A DNA stretch of 64,000 nucleotides from Catonia carolina (taxonomy: Eukaryota > Arthropoda > Insecta > Hemiptera > Achilidae), in assembly GCA_035578175.1 (NCBI GenBank), contig JAQMRL010000001.1, positions 63,697,553 through 63,761,552 on the forward strand, written 5' to 3'. The first letter of the stretch is position 1, and each line of letters begins with the position of its first letter. Below are positions 36,626 through 48,969 of this stretch, piece by piece. The notes under the pieces are model-generated. The model saw only the letters and a program-made list of their open reading frames with translations, was not told where the DNA came from and searched no databases. The position numbers were made by a program, and so were the translations under genes.

Positions 36626-37408
36626 TTTAAATAAATCAATTGGAGGCATAAAAAGATGTTGTAAAATCAAGAACTTAAAACCAGACCCTCAAAAAAACAT
36701 TATGGAGTATTATACCTAAAACAGCCGACAACGGCTATAAACATACGTATAGTATTTATTATTTAATGCAAAAATGCAAGAAAATAATGTTTTCTTTGGA
36801 ACATGTCTAACAAAGCTGTCACTGATCGCTATATAATTGGCATAATATTGTAGGCATTCAATAATTACTCCAGTACTAATAATTCATAGATAAAATTAGT
36901 GTTTTGTTGTTTTAATTTCAAAGATATTGACGCTAAGTTAATAAGCCCAAACATATTATGTTTTATTTACCTACATAATTGTACAAGTTTCAGTACACAT
37001 TTTTATCCTTCTGTGCGAGTCTAATCAGTGAACTGAGATATAGTAGTTTTGATTGTTAAATAACAACAGTCGGATGAGTCACTTCGCATGTCTGCTGATA
37101 ACCAAACATTTTTGGTTATCCCAGAAATTTTGGCTGTCCCTCTTGAACTCGTTTTACGTGAAAAAAAACATAACAAAGCGATGAATTTGGGTGACTGTTA
37201 ACAAAAAACGATTCTCGAAATAAACGTAAAGAAAACAGTTCGATTATGCACATTTTTATGAGATTTCTTGTTCTACAACCAGATTTCTTGTTACAGATTT
37301 CTTGTTGTGCATCAACCTGAATAAATCTTTTTTAATTTTATGTAAAGTCACATTAAAATTTTGATAATTTACTACTTCTTTAGGTTAAGAAACGTGTGAT
37401 AATTTTCT
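36626..37408. other. AT-rich spacer
   Basis: No gene or clear repeat; a short local duplication of AGATTTCTTGTT occurs near 37261-37305. Confidence 0.4.
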
Positions 37409-37485
37409 AGACCCCAGCTGGAAATTAAACCCGGGACCTCCGCTTTGCAGCGTAGCTCGCTAACCACTGGGCTACGGAAACGGCA
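37409..37485 (-). repeat. tRNA-derived SINE head
   Basis: On the minus strand: GTAGCCCAGTGGTTAGCGAG (A-box) and GTCCCGGGTTTAATTTCC (B-box) with tRNA-like spacing. A more diverged copy lies at about 38845-38920. Acceptor-stem pairing is absent, so it is a retroposon rather than a tRNA gene. Confidence 0.6.
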
Positions 37486-37487
37486 AT

Positions 37488-37880
37488 ATTGTGACATTAA
37501 CTGCGGGTTTTTTTAAGGACCTGATTATTAATAAATGAATAAACTTCGTTTTAAACTTAAACTAATTATTCACAAAAAAGCTAGTTAATTTCTGCAAATT
37601 AATAAGATTATAACTACTGATCAATTACAGTTAAATTACTTAGCGCAAATGTATTACAAAATGTCATTAAAAACTGACTTATCTAAACTTAACTAAAAAT
37701 AAAATACTGTCATTTACAATTAAAAATTAACTAACTCTTACTTAAAACTTTCTACACAATCTTTTTTGTACGCAGACCTATTCTGATAAACAAACTGGTT
37801 TTCAATAGCTAATTTTATTTAACACAACCGATTGACACTGTTCAAACAGCCGACATTCACTTTATAACTGTATAATACTA
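37488..37880 (-). repeat. LTR-like repeat, copy 1
   Basis: It begins (plus strand) TATTGTGACATTAACTGCGG and aligns with the repeat at 41688 through GGACCTGATTATT and the word TTGACACTGTTCAAACAGCC. The TGT outer end and promoter-like distal part suggest a solo LTR in minus orientation, but the second boundary is not defined. Confidence 0.35.
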
Positions 37881-39598
37881 CTCCTCATTAACAGGCGGCT
37901 GTTTGTACTTGGCCTTTTTTAAGGATTCCAGAAGAGCGGCGAAAGAAGGAGATAAATAAACACACAAAACTATAATATAATTTTCGAGAAATAATAACTT
38001 TTTCTTTTTCTTCTGCCTCCTGCCGTGGATTGGCCTTCCAACTACTCCCACCTCACTGTTCACCTATTTCGCAACCTCCCTGCATCTCTTCGTTCATCAG
38101 TAATGTAGTTTAAAGTTTGTTTTAGAATTAATAACAAAAAACATAAAAGAGTCGATAGACTTTCTATTAAGTACTAAAAAATTCAACAAGTGAATAGAGA
38201 CAAGAATGAATGCAGTCGGCGGCTACTGTCAAAACACAACACAATAGACAAAACATAATAGCCACCTACCATTGCTCAACTCTTATTATGACAATATTCA
38301 TCTAAGGAAAATCTTTGATGACCATAAAGTGTTATACATATTAAACCCTTATAAGTGTTTTTATGTTAGACTAAAAAAATAATTGTCAGCAATTAATGTA
38401 GCCTTACCCGGGTTTCAATTTAGAAATTTCGAGGAAAGGATAATAAAGAGTTGCTGTACACATCATAAAAAAAATTTCAAGGCCATTTTCTTTGATTAAA
38501 ATGCTTTCTGTGGTTCAAATATTAGGAAATGTTAAATTTCACATAGAAGACTTGCGTGGGTTTTCTCATAATAATAATGTTTAGACAAAACATTTTATGC
38601 GAAAATATACTTTGTTAGACAATTTATTAGTTTTTCATTTCATAAAGACTTTAGTTATAAAAAATAAAATCTAGAAAATATATAGCCTATAAAGTCTTAC
38701 GATTAAAACCAACAAAAGATTGCTCTTTTACATCCTTTTTGTAATTTTACTTTTCTATTTATAGTCGCATTAACACCCTTGATTACTAGTGACTGCTGCG
38801 GATTGCGTTACAGAATTGTTGGGTTTTAATAATATATAATAATTCCAGACCCTAACCGGAAATTGAAACTGGACCTTCTGCTTTGCAATGGGCGCACTAT
38901 CTAAAACTCTAACCTTAGGTCCTTTTATAATTTTAACATATATGATCATGACGATTAAGCAGTATTAGAGACTTCAGGATTTACATTAAACTCAAAATAT
39001 TTTATACTGTAAATTTAATCTCCCACGATAACTTCTTAAGCTATAAAAATTTCAAAATTTCAAACGGGTTCTGGGAGGTAAGCCTGAGAAAAAGAGAAGC
39101 TAAGGAAGACATCTACAACGCTTTGAATAATTTTAGAGCTTAAAAATAGTGGCATTTTGTTTTTGCACATGGCCCATGCCGTAATGAGAAGAACGAAAAG
39201 AGGAAAGATTGCATTTTAAATGAAACTTTTAAAGATCATTTTAGGAGTTTAAAGTCTGAAGAACTATTTTAAGAAATTTTTAGATAATAATAAAAATATA
39301 ACGTTCACTTACACAAAAATAATCTAATTTATGCAATATTATTTTGTGTATTGAAAAAGGGATCGTGAGAATTGTTTTTTTATTTATCAGGAATAGAATT
39401 CTACAATTTAAATGCCAGCGAAGACGACTAGAACATTTTAACCCATTTCAGCAGTAGTAGTTTTGTTACCGAATTAGAAACATTATGTTTGTCTTGGCCC
39501 CACAGCAATCTTAATAAATTAGAGTTGTCATTTATAAAAAGAAAAAACAGATTCCAGTGTATTTTCTTACTTTTTCTTTTATATAATTGTGCCCACGA
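37881..39598. other. Intergenic stretch
   Basis: Holds a diverged SINE head at about 38845-38920 (minus; GGAAATTGAAACTGGACC is the decayed B-box). The minus frame at 37878-38063 has no recognisable content. No gene is supported. Confidence 0.4.
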
Positions 39599-39724
39599 TT
39601 AAAACCAACAAAAGATTGTTCTAACAAACAAAACATTTTTGTTTAACTGCATACGTCGTTGTTGATTAAATCTAAAATTGATATTGAACATACATAAGCG
39701 AAACATTTGAGTAAATTTAATTAA

Positions 39725-39910
39725 GGCTTGGAAAGCCACTGTCAGTAGCAGCTGGGCAGGACGGAGTAGATTGGTCGCCTGGGTGTCATCAGGTCCGCCC
39801 TGGGCGGTTGTGTTACTGCCGGCTACTGATGACGGGCCACCGACTATCGCGACAGGTGCGACCATTTGACTTGGCCACTGTTCAAAGTCTACACATGACG
39901 TCACTAACAT
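39725..39910 (-). CDS. Candidate 5' exon of unknown gene (GC-rich ORF)
   Basis: A GC-rich island in AT-rich DNA. The minus strand has an ATG at 39908-39910 and reads MLVTSCVDFEQWPSQMVAPV, a Gly/Ser/Thr-rich part, then DDTQATNLLRPAQLLLTVAF before becoming AT-rich. The full frame runs on to 39599, but coding character ends near 39725, possibly at an unrecognised donor. A perfect TGACGTCA (CRE-type) palindrome sits at 39896-39903 inside the first codons. No family was recognised. It may be a real exon, or a GC-rich regulatory or repeat segment. Confidence 0.25.
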
Positions 39911-41687
39911 TGATTTAAGTTCACTATTTTATAGACCAAGATCTTTGTGGAAGTTATAAATATTCCAAGACCACCCACATTTGAACAATAAACATTATGT
40001 ATCAATATTTATTTGATTATTGCACAGGTGTTCCACAGTTCGCAAATCAAAAAGTAGAACTGAGTAAATTGCAATACCGGAAAGAAATCCTTTTGAATTA
40101 CAATTTTTGTCAGATATTTGCGTTATAATCGACAGATACACATTTTCAAAATGAAATGGCTGGTTTTTTTTTAATATAAAGAACTTTAGATAATTCAGTT
40201 GATCTGTTGAACCTGTTGATCTGTTGATTTGACACCTGGTTTAGATCTTCCACAAATTGTAAAAATAACAGAACACTAAATTATTTTTAAAAACACAAAA
40301 ATAACTTTTCACCAAAAATAATACTAGTTAAACATTATGGAAAACAAACCACATAATATAAATAATATTTCTGACTGAATAAAAAAAACCAGCAAAATAC
40401 CTAAAATACAGAATTCAAAACTACTTTCTTCGCAACGAGTTCTCTGCCGTTTCTCTGCTGTTTCTGTTTCATTATTTTCTATTCTCTCCTCTTTAGTTCA
40501 TAATGTTTGGTTCAATCCGTTTCCTAGCCAGTAGCATTTTTATGCAGAGGGTTCGTTGTAAGTTTAGATTAACTTGCGATTTTATAGACAATTTTAATCT
40601 CTATTTTCATTCGCTTGAGTCCTCAAAGTTAAATCGTTAAGTAATAATTAATTCATTGAAGAAAGCCTAGTGGAACAATTTTGTGAGCTCTTCTATAAGC
40701 CTTTCTACTGCGTAAAATGGCAGAAAATGTTTATACAGAAGCTATTTAATGCAAATATAACATTTATAGAGTCATAAGATAATTTGACAAAAATTATTTG
40801 AAATTCAAGTCTTGTTCGTTTTATCAGTATCATTTAAAACTTTTTTAATAAACTATTTGTGTCGTTATACACTCAATCAACTCCATTTAAAATACTAAAA
40901 GACTTCTTATCTCATCTAATGGACTAGAATAAAAAAGTATTGTTTTTTAATAAGTTAATATTCCAACAGAAGTACTTTTTGAATGAAGTTGCAATATCCA
41001 TCCTCCTAAAACATTATTCTTATTTAAAATTCTGTAACATTAAAAATGTTTGTTTCCTAAGTACAGACATTGCAAAAAGGTACCTCTGTGAAAATGTACT
41101 GAAAAATTATCACTAAGGAATTTCGATTGAAATTTTTCCACTGGTTCGGTTGTATTTTCTGAAAAACAACCTCCTAGATATTCTCAACGTTTGACTGCAG
41201 TCATCTAGGGTGGACTTAGAAAGTCAATATCATGTTATTATTCAACAAATAACTAACCTTACACTATATATATATATATATATATTTAAAAAATAACTAT
41301 CAATAATGAACATCTGATTCCCATTGTAATCTTGTTTATTATGTTCTATGCAATAAGTTACCCTCTTCCTATTCTAATAAAAAACAAAGTTTGTTTTCAC
41401 ACGGTTTGTGACTACACCCAAGGTAACTGACCTCTCCCTTGTTTACCGCATATATACATATGTATGTCTTGTTCGTTTTAAGGATTTGTACTATTTGCTA
41501 AATATTTATGAATGCGTGTATGTTGTGGACATGAACACATACGTAAAGAAACATGAATCACGTGCAAACAATTTTGTACGTGTGTATTTTGGTCTAATTA
41601 TTTTATTGTAACTAAACAACTATTTTTAGTTGCTAAAATTGAAAAGCATAACTTATAATGTGAAACTTCCCGACTTTAGAGCCGTGG
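39911..41687. other. Intergenic stretch with (TA)n microsatellite
   Basis: AT-rich, no gene. A (TA) dinucleotide run of about 12 units lies at 41262-41285. Confidence 0.45.
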
Positions 41688-42110
41688 TACCTATTGTAAC
41701 GTTTATTCTGGGTTCTTTCGGGATCTGATTTTTTGTAAATAAAACTTCCTTTTAACTTATAGCAAGGATTTGTTTACAAATTAATTATTTACACTAATTA
41801 TGACAGTTACAACTACTAGAAAATTACAACGAACTACTTACTTAATAATAGACTAAATTAATTACAAAATGTTTTCAAACTTAAGACCTAAACAAAAATT
41901 AAAATTGCATGGTAATTTACAACCAAATAGATAGTTCATTCCATATCTACTGTACACAATCACAAGAATTAGTACAGCAATTACCTGCCACAATCGAAAC
42001 TATTAGTGTTTCACTTGACCGTGTTCAAGACAGCACAACTGACAGACTAACAAACGAGCGGTCGCGGTTATATAATAAAACCCATAGAATTCCAGAAAGG
42101 TAAAGAAGAT
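41688..42110 (-). repeat. LTR-like repeat, copy 2
   Basis: Begins TATTGTAACGTTTATTCTGG and aligns to 37488 via GGATCTGATTTTTTGTAAAT and TTGACCGTGTTCAAGACAGC. Near the high end GCGGTCGCGGTTATATAAT gives a TATA-like box. Compatible with a solo LTR of a retrotransposon; no internal coding was found nearby. Confidence 0.35.
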
Positions 42111-43369
42111 TTCGGATCAATATATACACAAAAGAATAATTGAGAAATTAATAATATAATAAAACTCTAGAAAAATTTGTAACAATGAAAGAACACAATA
42201 GTCTTATAGAATACAATAGAATACAACTCTCTTTTACTAAAAGAACAAATAATGCTGGTAAAGTCCAAAGGAAAAAATATATAATAACACAATAAATGAA
42301 CAAAATGTCTTTTCATTCGGCAAAAGTCACAATATGAAAAAGGAATAAGAATGATTAAAAAATGATCACCCCTACAAAATTTGTCTTTTTGTCCTCTTAC
42401 AGTTAATTAATCTTATGTTGCACAAATATTTACTATGGTTTCACAAATGTATTTGTAAGAAGCAACTCACTAATGCATTGAAAATAATACTCCTTCATTA
42501 AGTGTAGTTCTTTTTCTTCTCCAACTCAAGGATAAACAACTTTGGCTGTTCCGATCTCATCTACTGATAGGTCTTCCTGTGTTCCCTTCGACCATCTCGT
42601 TTATATTGTTATAAGTTACTTCCGTAAACGTGACCATGTCATTTTTACTTTTGCTTCTGGATATTTTACAGTACAAGAGGTTCATTTAATTTCCTTTTCA
42701 CAACTAATTTCTTTTCACATTCTAACTGGTGTTCCCAGCCGCTGCTCTCAGAAACCCCATCTAAACTGATTGTATCAATTAACTCTTTAGCTTGATTTTT
42801 TCCCTGATTTCATATCCATGAAACAGACAGAATAGGTTTAGCAAGTGCCTTACAACACTTGATTCTTGTAATATAATATCGTGTCCCTTTCCTTTTTTTG
42901 TTTTAAGTTCGTAATAACAGGTAAACATATAATTCTGCACTGTCTACTTTAGTTAACATACCCTCCAAAAAGACGATATGGCACGTCTTCAATAACTTTA
43001 ATATGAAATTTTTCTTGTAAGTTTCTTCTAAACTATCTTTGATTTTTGTCTCTCAGTAAAGCTGAAGTAATTAGTTTATTGTAATCGATTTAGATTATAT
43101 TACGAAAGTTCTAAATAATTTCTACGAGTGACAAGTGGTTTTAAATAAAATATGTTTTGAATTGTTACACCGTACATAAACAACAAAACTATAATTAGAG
43201 CTTTGTTATCGTAGGTTAAATATTACCGCTGATTACCTATTTACAGTAGAGTGTTCTATTCGTTAGAACATCATGTAAAATCTAATACACAGACCATCTT
43301 AAATTCGGCTAGTATTTACTGCACGACAGTTATGTGGTTTTAATCAAAAACAATTTCAGTGTTAATTCC
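42111..43369. other. Intergenic stretch, possible old LINE piece
   Basis: The minus strand at 42530-42830 contains GNTGRPISR and SWRRKRT-like fragments that could be a very decayed LINE tail. The evidence is weak and no boundary is given. Confidence 0.3.
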
Positions 43370-43703
43370 TTACCCATTGGATTGGTCTAAAGGTAAAGTC
43401 ATCGCCGCGAGTTAGCTGTTTAAGAGCTGATTTTGAAGACGAAAATTCATGGTTCAAATCCCCTAGTGAAGGTAGTTACTTTTATACGAATTTGAACACT
43501 AGACAGCGGTTGCCGGCTTACTTTGATGGTTGGGGTTCAATTAATCATACTCTCTCAGGAATGGTCAGCCTGGGTCTGTAAAAGACTACACCTCATTTAC
43601 ACGGCATACACAACATCCTCATCTCATTGGGCCATGGGGATGCTTATTGTTCTGAATTGAACAGATTGCAACGCACACACATAAGGGCTAAAAAATCCTT
43701 AAA
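43370..43703 (+). repeat. tRNA-derived SINE, copy 1
   Basis: The head has an A-box-like GGTCTAAAGGTAAAGTC and a B-box GGTTCAAATCCC about 60 bases on. The ~250-bp body contains TTTGAACACTAGACAGCGG, CTCTCAGGAATGGTC and a 3' end near ATAAGGGCTAAAAAATCC. Copies 2 (43708) and 3 (47312) share head, body and tail. Confidence 0.75.
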
Positions 43704-43707
43704 AACC

Positions 43708-44050
43708 AACCGGGTTGCTCTAGTGATAATAGTGATAAGTTGCTAAAGTCGTCGCCCTGAGTCAGCTGTTTAACAGCTGATTTTTGGAGACGAAGTTTCC
43801 ATGGTTCAAATTCTAGTAAAGGTAAGTTACTTTTGTTTGAATTTGAATACTAGACAGTAGTTGCCGTTCTTATATAAGGGTTTAAGTCTAATTAACCATA
43901 CTCTCTCTCATGAATGGTCGGCTGAGTTTGTAAAAGACTGGGCCTTATTACACGTCATACACCTCATTATCATCATCTCATTGGGTCATCGGGTAGCTTA
44001 ATCTTCTTAGACCGAAAAGATTGTAACGTGCACAAATTAGGAATTAAAAC
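43708..44050 (+). repeat. tRNA-derived SINE, copy 2 (tandem with copy 1)
   Basis: Starts ACCGGGTTGCTCTAGTGATA, with a small ATAGTGATA duplication in the head, B-box GGTTCAAATTC and the same body. It ends near TTAGGAATTAAAAC. It lies directly after copy 1 in the same orientation and is more diverged. Confidence 0.7.
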
Positions 44051-47000
44051 AAAACTCTTTTAAAGTTAAAAAATTATGGGAAAATGTTAGAGAATCAAAA
44101 TGAAATTCTATACCGCCTTATTTAAATCTAAATCATATTAGAAATATCTTAAGCTGTGAAAAATGTTTATTTTCATTCAAAAATCCTGGAAAATATTAGT
44201 ACTTGTAATTGTAGTATTATACATTATGTACGTAAGCTATCCATATTGAAGTGCAACGACCGTGTTTTAGTATTATATTTTCACAAATAATAAGCCGTAT
44301 TGTTTCCGTCGTAACGGGAAATAAACTATATTTATGTAACAAAAATATTATTTTCATTTCCTGTTGAAATACTAACGCATGTCTCATTGTTTCTGATATT
44401 ATTCAATTGATAAACGAATCTGATATCAGATAGCAAATTTTATTCATACAAAAAAATTAATTTCATTTCAAAAATCTGTCGATTGCATGTGATAATATCG
44501 TTTGATCAATAACCTGATTTGTATTAAGCATGTGTACTTTGCATTCACATCAACAGCAGTGCATTGCGTTTTTGGATGTACCTTATTAACATTTACATAT
44601 TTTTATTTGACAAAACAATCTACTTTCAAACAATATAGCTGAAGCAATTACTTCAGTGTCTTTGGAAATACGATCTGAAAATGTAACTTTAATATATTAA
44701 ATTTTTCTGTACTTACGTTTTGGCTTATAATTACTGGCAATCTCCTCTACTTTCACCCCCTAGCTGCTCTTCACGGCAAACAAAACTTAAGCATGTAAAT
44801 TTTCACAAAACCTAACAAAATCCCAACTGCAAAATTAAAACCAATTTGTACTGGAAACATGAATATTGTTGACATCAATATGAATCACCACCGGAAAGGA
44901 AAAAATATGATCTGAGAATAACTGAATAATGTTTTCAAGAAAATGTTAGTAAAATTTATATTTCTTAAAAAAAGGTTAAGATCCTTTGATTTTTGAAAGG
45001 TTTACATAAGTTTAAATGTAGAAATTGAATGTGATGATTATAATGTTTTGTATATCTGCCTCGTAAATAGTTTTAAAAATCTGGTGTGAAACACTCACAC
45101 GACTCTTCTCTTGCCAATGAAAATAATTACCAATATAACTTAATATCAGTAATAAAACATTAGAAATAAACAAAACAAACTAATCTCAAAAAACATAACC
45201 TAATTTTAACCATGAGTGAATGATGCAAAATAAAAATCAATCTCATTTAGGCTTAATAATACGAAAAATCACACTTTCACGCTAAACTAGGCTCTGTAGA
45301 GAAAAATGCTTAGCAAAAGTTGTAGATCTTTTAATCTTTTTTATAAATTTTATTTTATATATTATGCTTTCGTAACAAAATGAATACTAAGGCCGAAATC
45401 TTAAAAAATTCATTTTTACAGATTTTCATGAAAAAAACCGAAAATTACTAATTACTGCTAAAGTAAGTGTTGTACAAAGAAATGATTGAAATAAAAGTTG
45501 TAAATTTTTAAATTGTCTACAACTTTAATTATACGCTTTTGACCTAAAATGCATATTAAGGCCGCAATCTTAAAAAAAACCCGGTTTTTTCTACGAGAGA
45601 ACAGCTCCCCAAGAATAGCTCTTATAGAGCATGAGCATAAGAAAATGCAGTAAACGAGGCTATTTTTAAAAAAATCGTATAAGCTGTTGAGAAAATTGCA
45701 AAAAAATGAAAAATGAAACGAATAAACTACTACTTCCGGTTGATCGATTTTAATAAAAATGTTTGTCTCGGCTCCTCTAGCAGTATCTAACTTAATTTTC
45801 ACGTTTCAACTTCGTACGATATTCGGTTCTTGAGATATTTTGTTCGCTTACTCAGACACAGACGGACAGACTAATCGCTAAAAACATGTTTTTTGAGTTC
45901 AGAAGTCTGAAAACGTGTAGGGTACAGTATATCCGATGTAGGGCATGAGAAAGTAATAACGTAATTATTGATAAGAGGAATTTTTCGGTTGTTATAACGT
46001 TTCTCATTGTGTACTTTACAGGTGCGGCAGTAACTCATAGCAAACATCTTTATTAATTTAATTTGACTTGAACAATCAACAGAACTTTTTCTTAATAAAC
46101 CTAATTTTTGTTGTTTTTGCACGAAATATAGTCCTGTTGTTATACAAAGTTATATTTATACTTTAAGTGATAAATTATTTTCTACGTTATTTATTTGGCT
46201 TCCCTGACATTCAAGCACAACTTCAGAGCCCCTTTCCGTTGATCTAACGTAAAATGAATACGGCTTCTTTAACTATTGTATGTTATATAACTAGCCATTT
46301 TGCCCGCGCTGCGTGCTGGCTTATAGCTATTATTTAACCCCTCCAGGGGTTGAATAAAATATGGGTTGGTAAACATGACTGACTAAATAAGGAGTAAATA
46401 AGGACATTCCTAAATTCCTGTAGCTACAAAATTATTGTCAACATGCCCAATTTGGTTATACCTAACTGTGAGCAGAGCCAGATTTACGGCTCTGCTCAGA
46501 AGTCAGTAACAGCGCGGATCCAACTTACACATCAACTTATAAATATCCTTAAATATCAACTTATAAATATCGTACGTGAACAATACATTTTGATAAATCT
46601 ATTGACATTCAGTTCCAGACTAAGTGACAATAGTAATTAATTAATAAGATAATTACATCAGTAATATTACCAGAGAATCCAGTTAGGCGATTATAAAAAT
46701 CCTGAGGTGATTATTATCATTAAACTCGTTACTATAGGATTTTTAAGTTGCTCCATAGGATAATGTTATTCATGACGTCATTAGGTTTATTTCTTAAAAT
46801 TGTAGATTTTAAAAGTAAATTATTAAAAAAATGTCCTTGTGACCGCCATCACTCTCATGATGAAGGATACAATTATCTGCTTATTGAAGAGCGTTTTTAA
46901 AAACCCAACAAATGCGAATATATTTTAAATTTTCACATGCTTTTATTTAAAAAGATTTTACTTTGGCTTAGAATAATGTTAACCATCTATTTTTATTTAC

Positions 47001-47311
47001 TCTCAGTAGGTTTTGGTTATCTTTACATTTTTATCAGTCATCCTCTTTTTCTATTTCTGTAGCTTTTAACAATGAGAATGGTTTTAAATTAAAATAAAAA
47101 ATTTGTTAGGCGTTTTGAATGGTTTTTTATAAACTGAACGTAATTTGCTTTACGCTCACGCTCGGAATAAAAGTAATGATTTTACAAAAGAATAGAACAT
47201 GTAGTTGAGTCCCAATGGCACATCTTCGCAAAACAAAATAAATATTTAACAAAATAAAATTTGAAAAGTTCAGTTGAATTATTCATAAAAAATTGACAGA
47301 TTCTACGATTA
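44051..47311. other. Intergenic stretch with unresolved repeats
   Basis: Mostly AT-rich. 45310-45600 contains two diverged ~175-bp units sharing AAAAGTTGTA and ATTAAGGCCGCAATCTTAAA words, followed by an ACACAGACGGACAGAC motif at about 45854. A small tandem duplication of ATCAACTTATAAATAT is at 46530-46570. No gene is supported. Confidence 0.4.
46291..46420 (-). mobile_element. Possible Helitron 3' end
   Basis: On the minus strand a GC-rich CAGCACGCAGCGCGGGC is followed by AAAATGG and CTAG (46291-46294), then T, like the 3' terminus of the Helitron at 32465. No matching 5' TC end was found, so it is a fragment or a look-alike. Confidence 0.35.
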
Positions 47312-47885
47312 CCCACCGGGTTGATCTAGAGGTAAAGTCATCACCGCGAGTCAGTTGTATAACGGCTGATTTTCGAAGGCGAACGGTCCTGATTCAAATC
47401 CTAGTAAAGGTAGTTACTTTTGTTCGGATTTGAATACTAGACAGTGGTTACCGGTGACCTTTGAAGGTGTTTTTACGTTGGAGAAGAGGAAACTATCATG
47501 GCTGCAGACTGCCCTCACAGCCGGGTGTGTGGGACTTTAACCCAACCTCTCCCCACCACCGACCAAAGGTACTGGACTCACCTTGAGGCATGAACACGGT
47601 GCCATGGTGTGCCACAATCTCCTATTTCTCGGGCTCTGGCTTCTCGATGAGCGAACCCACCTCTGAACAGCCGGCCATGCACGCCCCTGAGAGCAAGCTC
47701 ACACAGACCCACACAGCACAACCGCCCTTTGATGGTGGAGTTCAATAACCCATACTTTCTCAGGAATGGTCGGCCTGGGTCTGTACAAGATTACATATCT
47801 TTCTCATCTCTCAGGGTCATGGGGATTGCTTACTTTTAAGAATTTAACAGTTGCGACGTGCACACATTAAGGATTAAAAAATTTC
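47312..47885 (+). repeat. tRNA-derived SINE, copy 3, interrupted
   Basis: Head CACCGGGTTGATCTAGAGG with B-box GATTCAAATCC, body to CTTTGAAGGT at 47459-47468. The body resumes at CTTTGATGGT (47727-47736) and runs to the tail TTAAGGATTAAAAAATTTC. Relative to copies 1 and 2 it carries an extra 258 bp in the middle. Confidence 0.75.
47469..47726. mobile_element. 258-bp GC-rich insert within SINE copy 3
   Basis: Bounded by a 10-bp direct repeat with one mismatch (CTTTGAAGGT / CTTTGATGGT), like a target duplication. Composition is strikingly GC-rich and CA/CC-rich compared with all neighbours. No open frame, tRNA box or terminal inverted repeat is evident. It could be another retroposon, captured host sequence, or an ancestral part of the SINE deleted from the other copies. 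Confidence 0.5.
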
Positions 47886-48182
47886 TACAACTTTTCAAAA
47901 TTGTTTTGTAGGTTGGATTGATGATTTAGATGGTATTCTAATTGTGTAATTTTTTGTGTTTTTTTAATTTTTTTTCGTGTGCCGTTTAATGCTTCAAAAT
48001 AATAACAAAAAATATCAATAAAATGGTAAATGTGGGGATTTTTTGAAAATATTTTTATTAAATTATGTCAGTAACACTCAAGTCGTTGATTGGGGTAATT
48101 TTCCGCTTAGGTTTAAACATAGGTTTTTTTTAATGGTCCTTCGAATGTTCTACAGATGTTTGTTACTGATATTATTGATAAT

Positions 48183-48576
48183 GTTGTTTAGGTCAACAGC
48201 CGAAAGGCCGGTTTGAACCTCTAGAGGTTTTACTAAGTAAAAACGAGGAGTAAGGTGGTTTACCATTGCCTTCCTCACTGAGTTGAAAGAGTATGCTTAT
48301 CAGCATGCCAGGCCCTCCGAAAAGCACTCACTTTCCACCCTGAAAAAGACACCTTCACTTCATTCACCACAGGGTCTGGCTGCATAGTGAAATTCATTAC
48401 TCTCAGAGGAGATAACTCTGACTAGTATCTTTTACACCTCTACCTCTTCTGTTCTTAAATAGTTCAGTCATATAAGTGGCTGACTATGTGATAAGAAACA
48501 GAACTATTTTTTTTAGCCCTGGACCAAACAGACAGAGTGCAATTAAAATAACACTCCACCTGCCCGTTTTGGGCAT
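48183..48576 (-). repeat. Unclassified interspersed repeat, copy 4 (full length)
   Basis: Reverse-oriented full unit. Its 5' end (minus strand) is ATGCCCAAAACGGGCAGG and its 3' end is GGCTGTTGACCTAAACAAC. Located about 400 bp upstream of the hexosaminidase start codon. Confidence 0.75.
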
Positions 48577-48969
48577 ATTTTTATTATTACTATTATTATT
48601 GATAATAATAGGATTATTGGATGAACTTAAAATTTTATATATTGTTTTTTTTTATTTATTTTTATAGAATTAAAATCTTTTATCTTTGATTTCGTTAAAG
48701 ATTAAATATAAACTTATTTTCTATTTACTTTCATATCGAGATTTTTTAATTTTTTTTTAATAATGATTGAATTAGTAAATTTAAAATTTTATTTTATGAA
48801 ATCCTGTTTATAGCTTCCAGATATCATAAATTGGCCAAAATTAAATTAATTTCTTAATAAATTTGGTTTCAGATTCAAACAATATCTAATATGTGAAGAA
48901 AGAGCTAAGTAATAAAACAAGATGTACAGCAAGAAATTGAGAATATCGAATTGATTTGGTGAAATAGTT

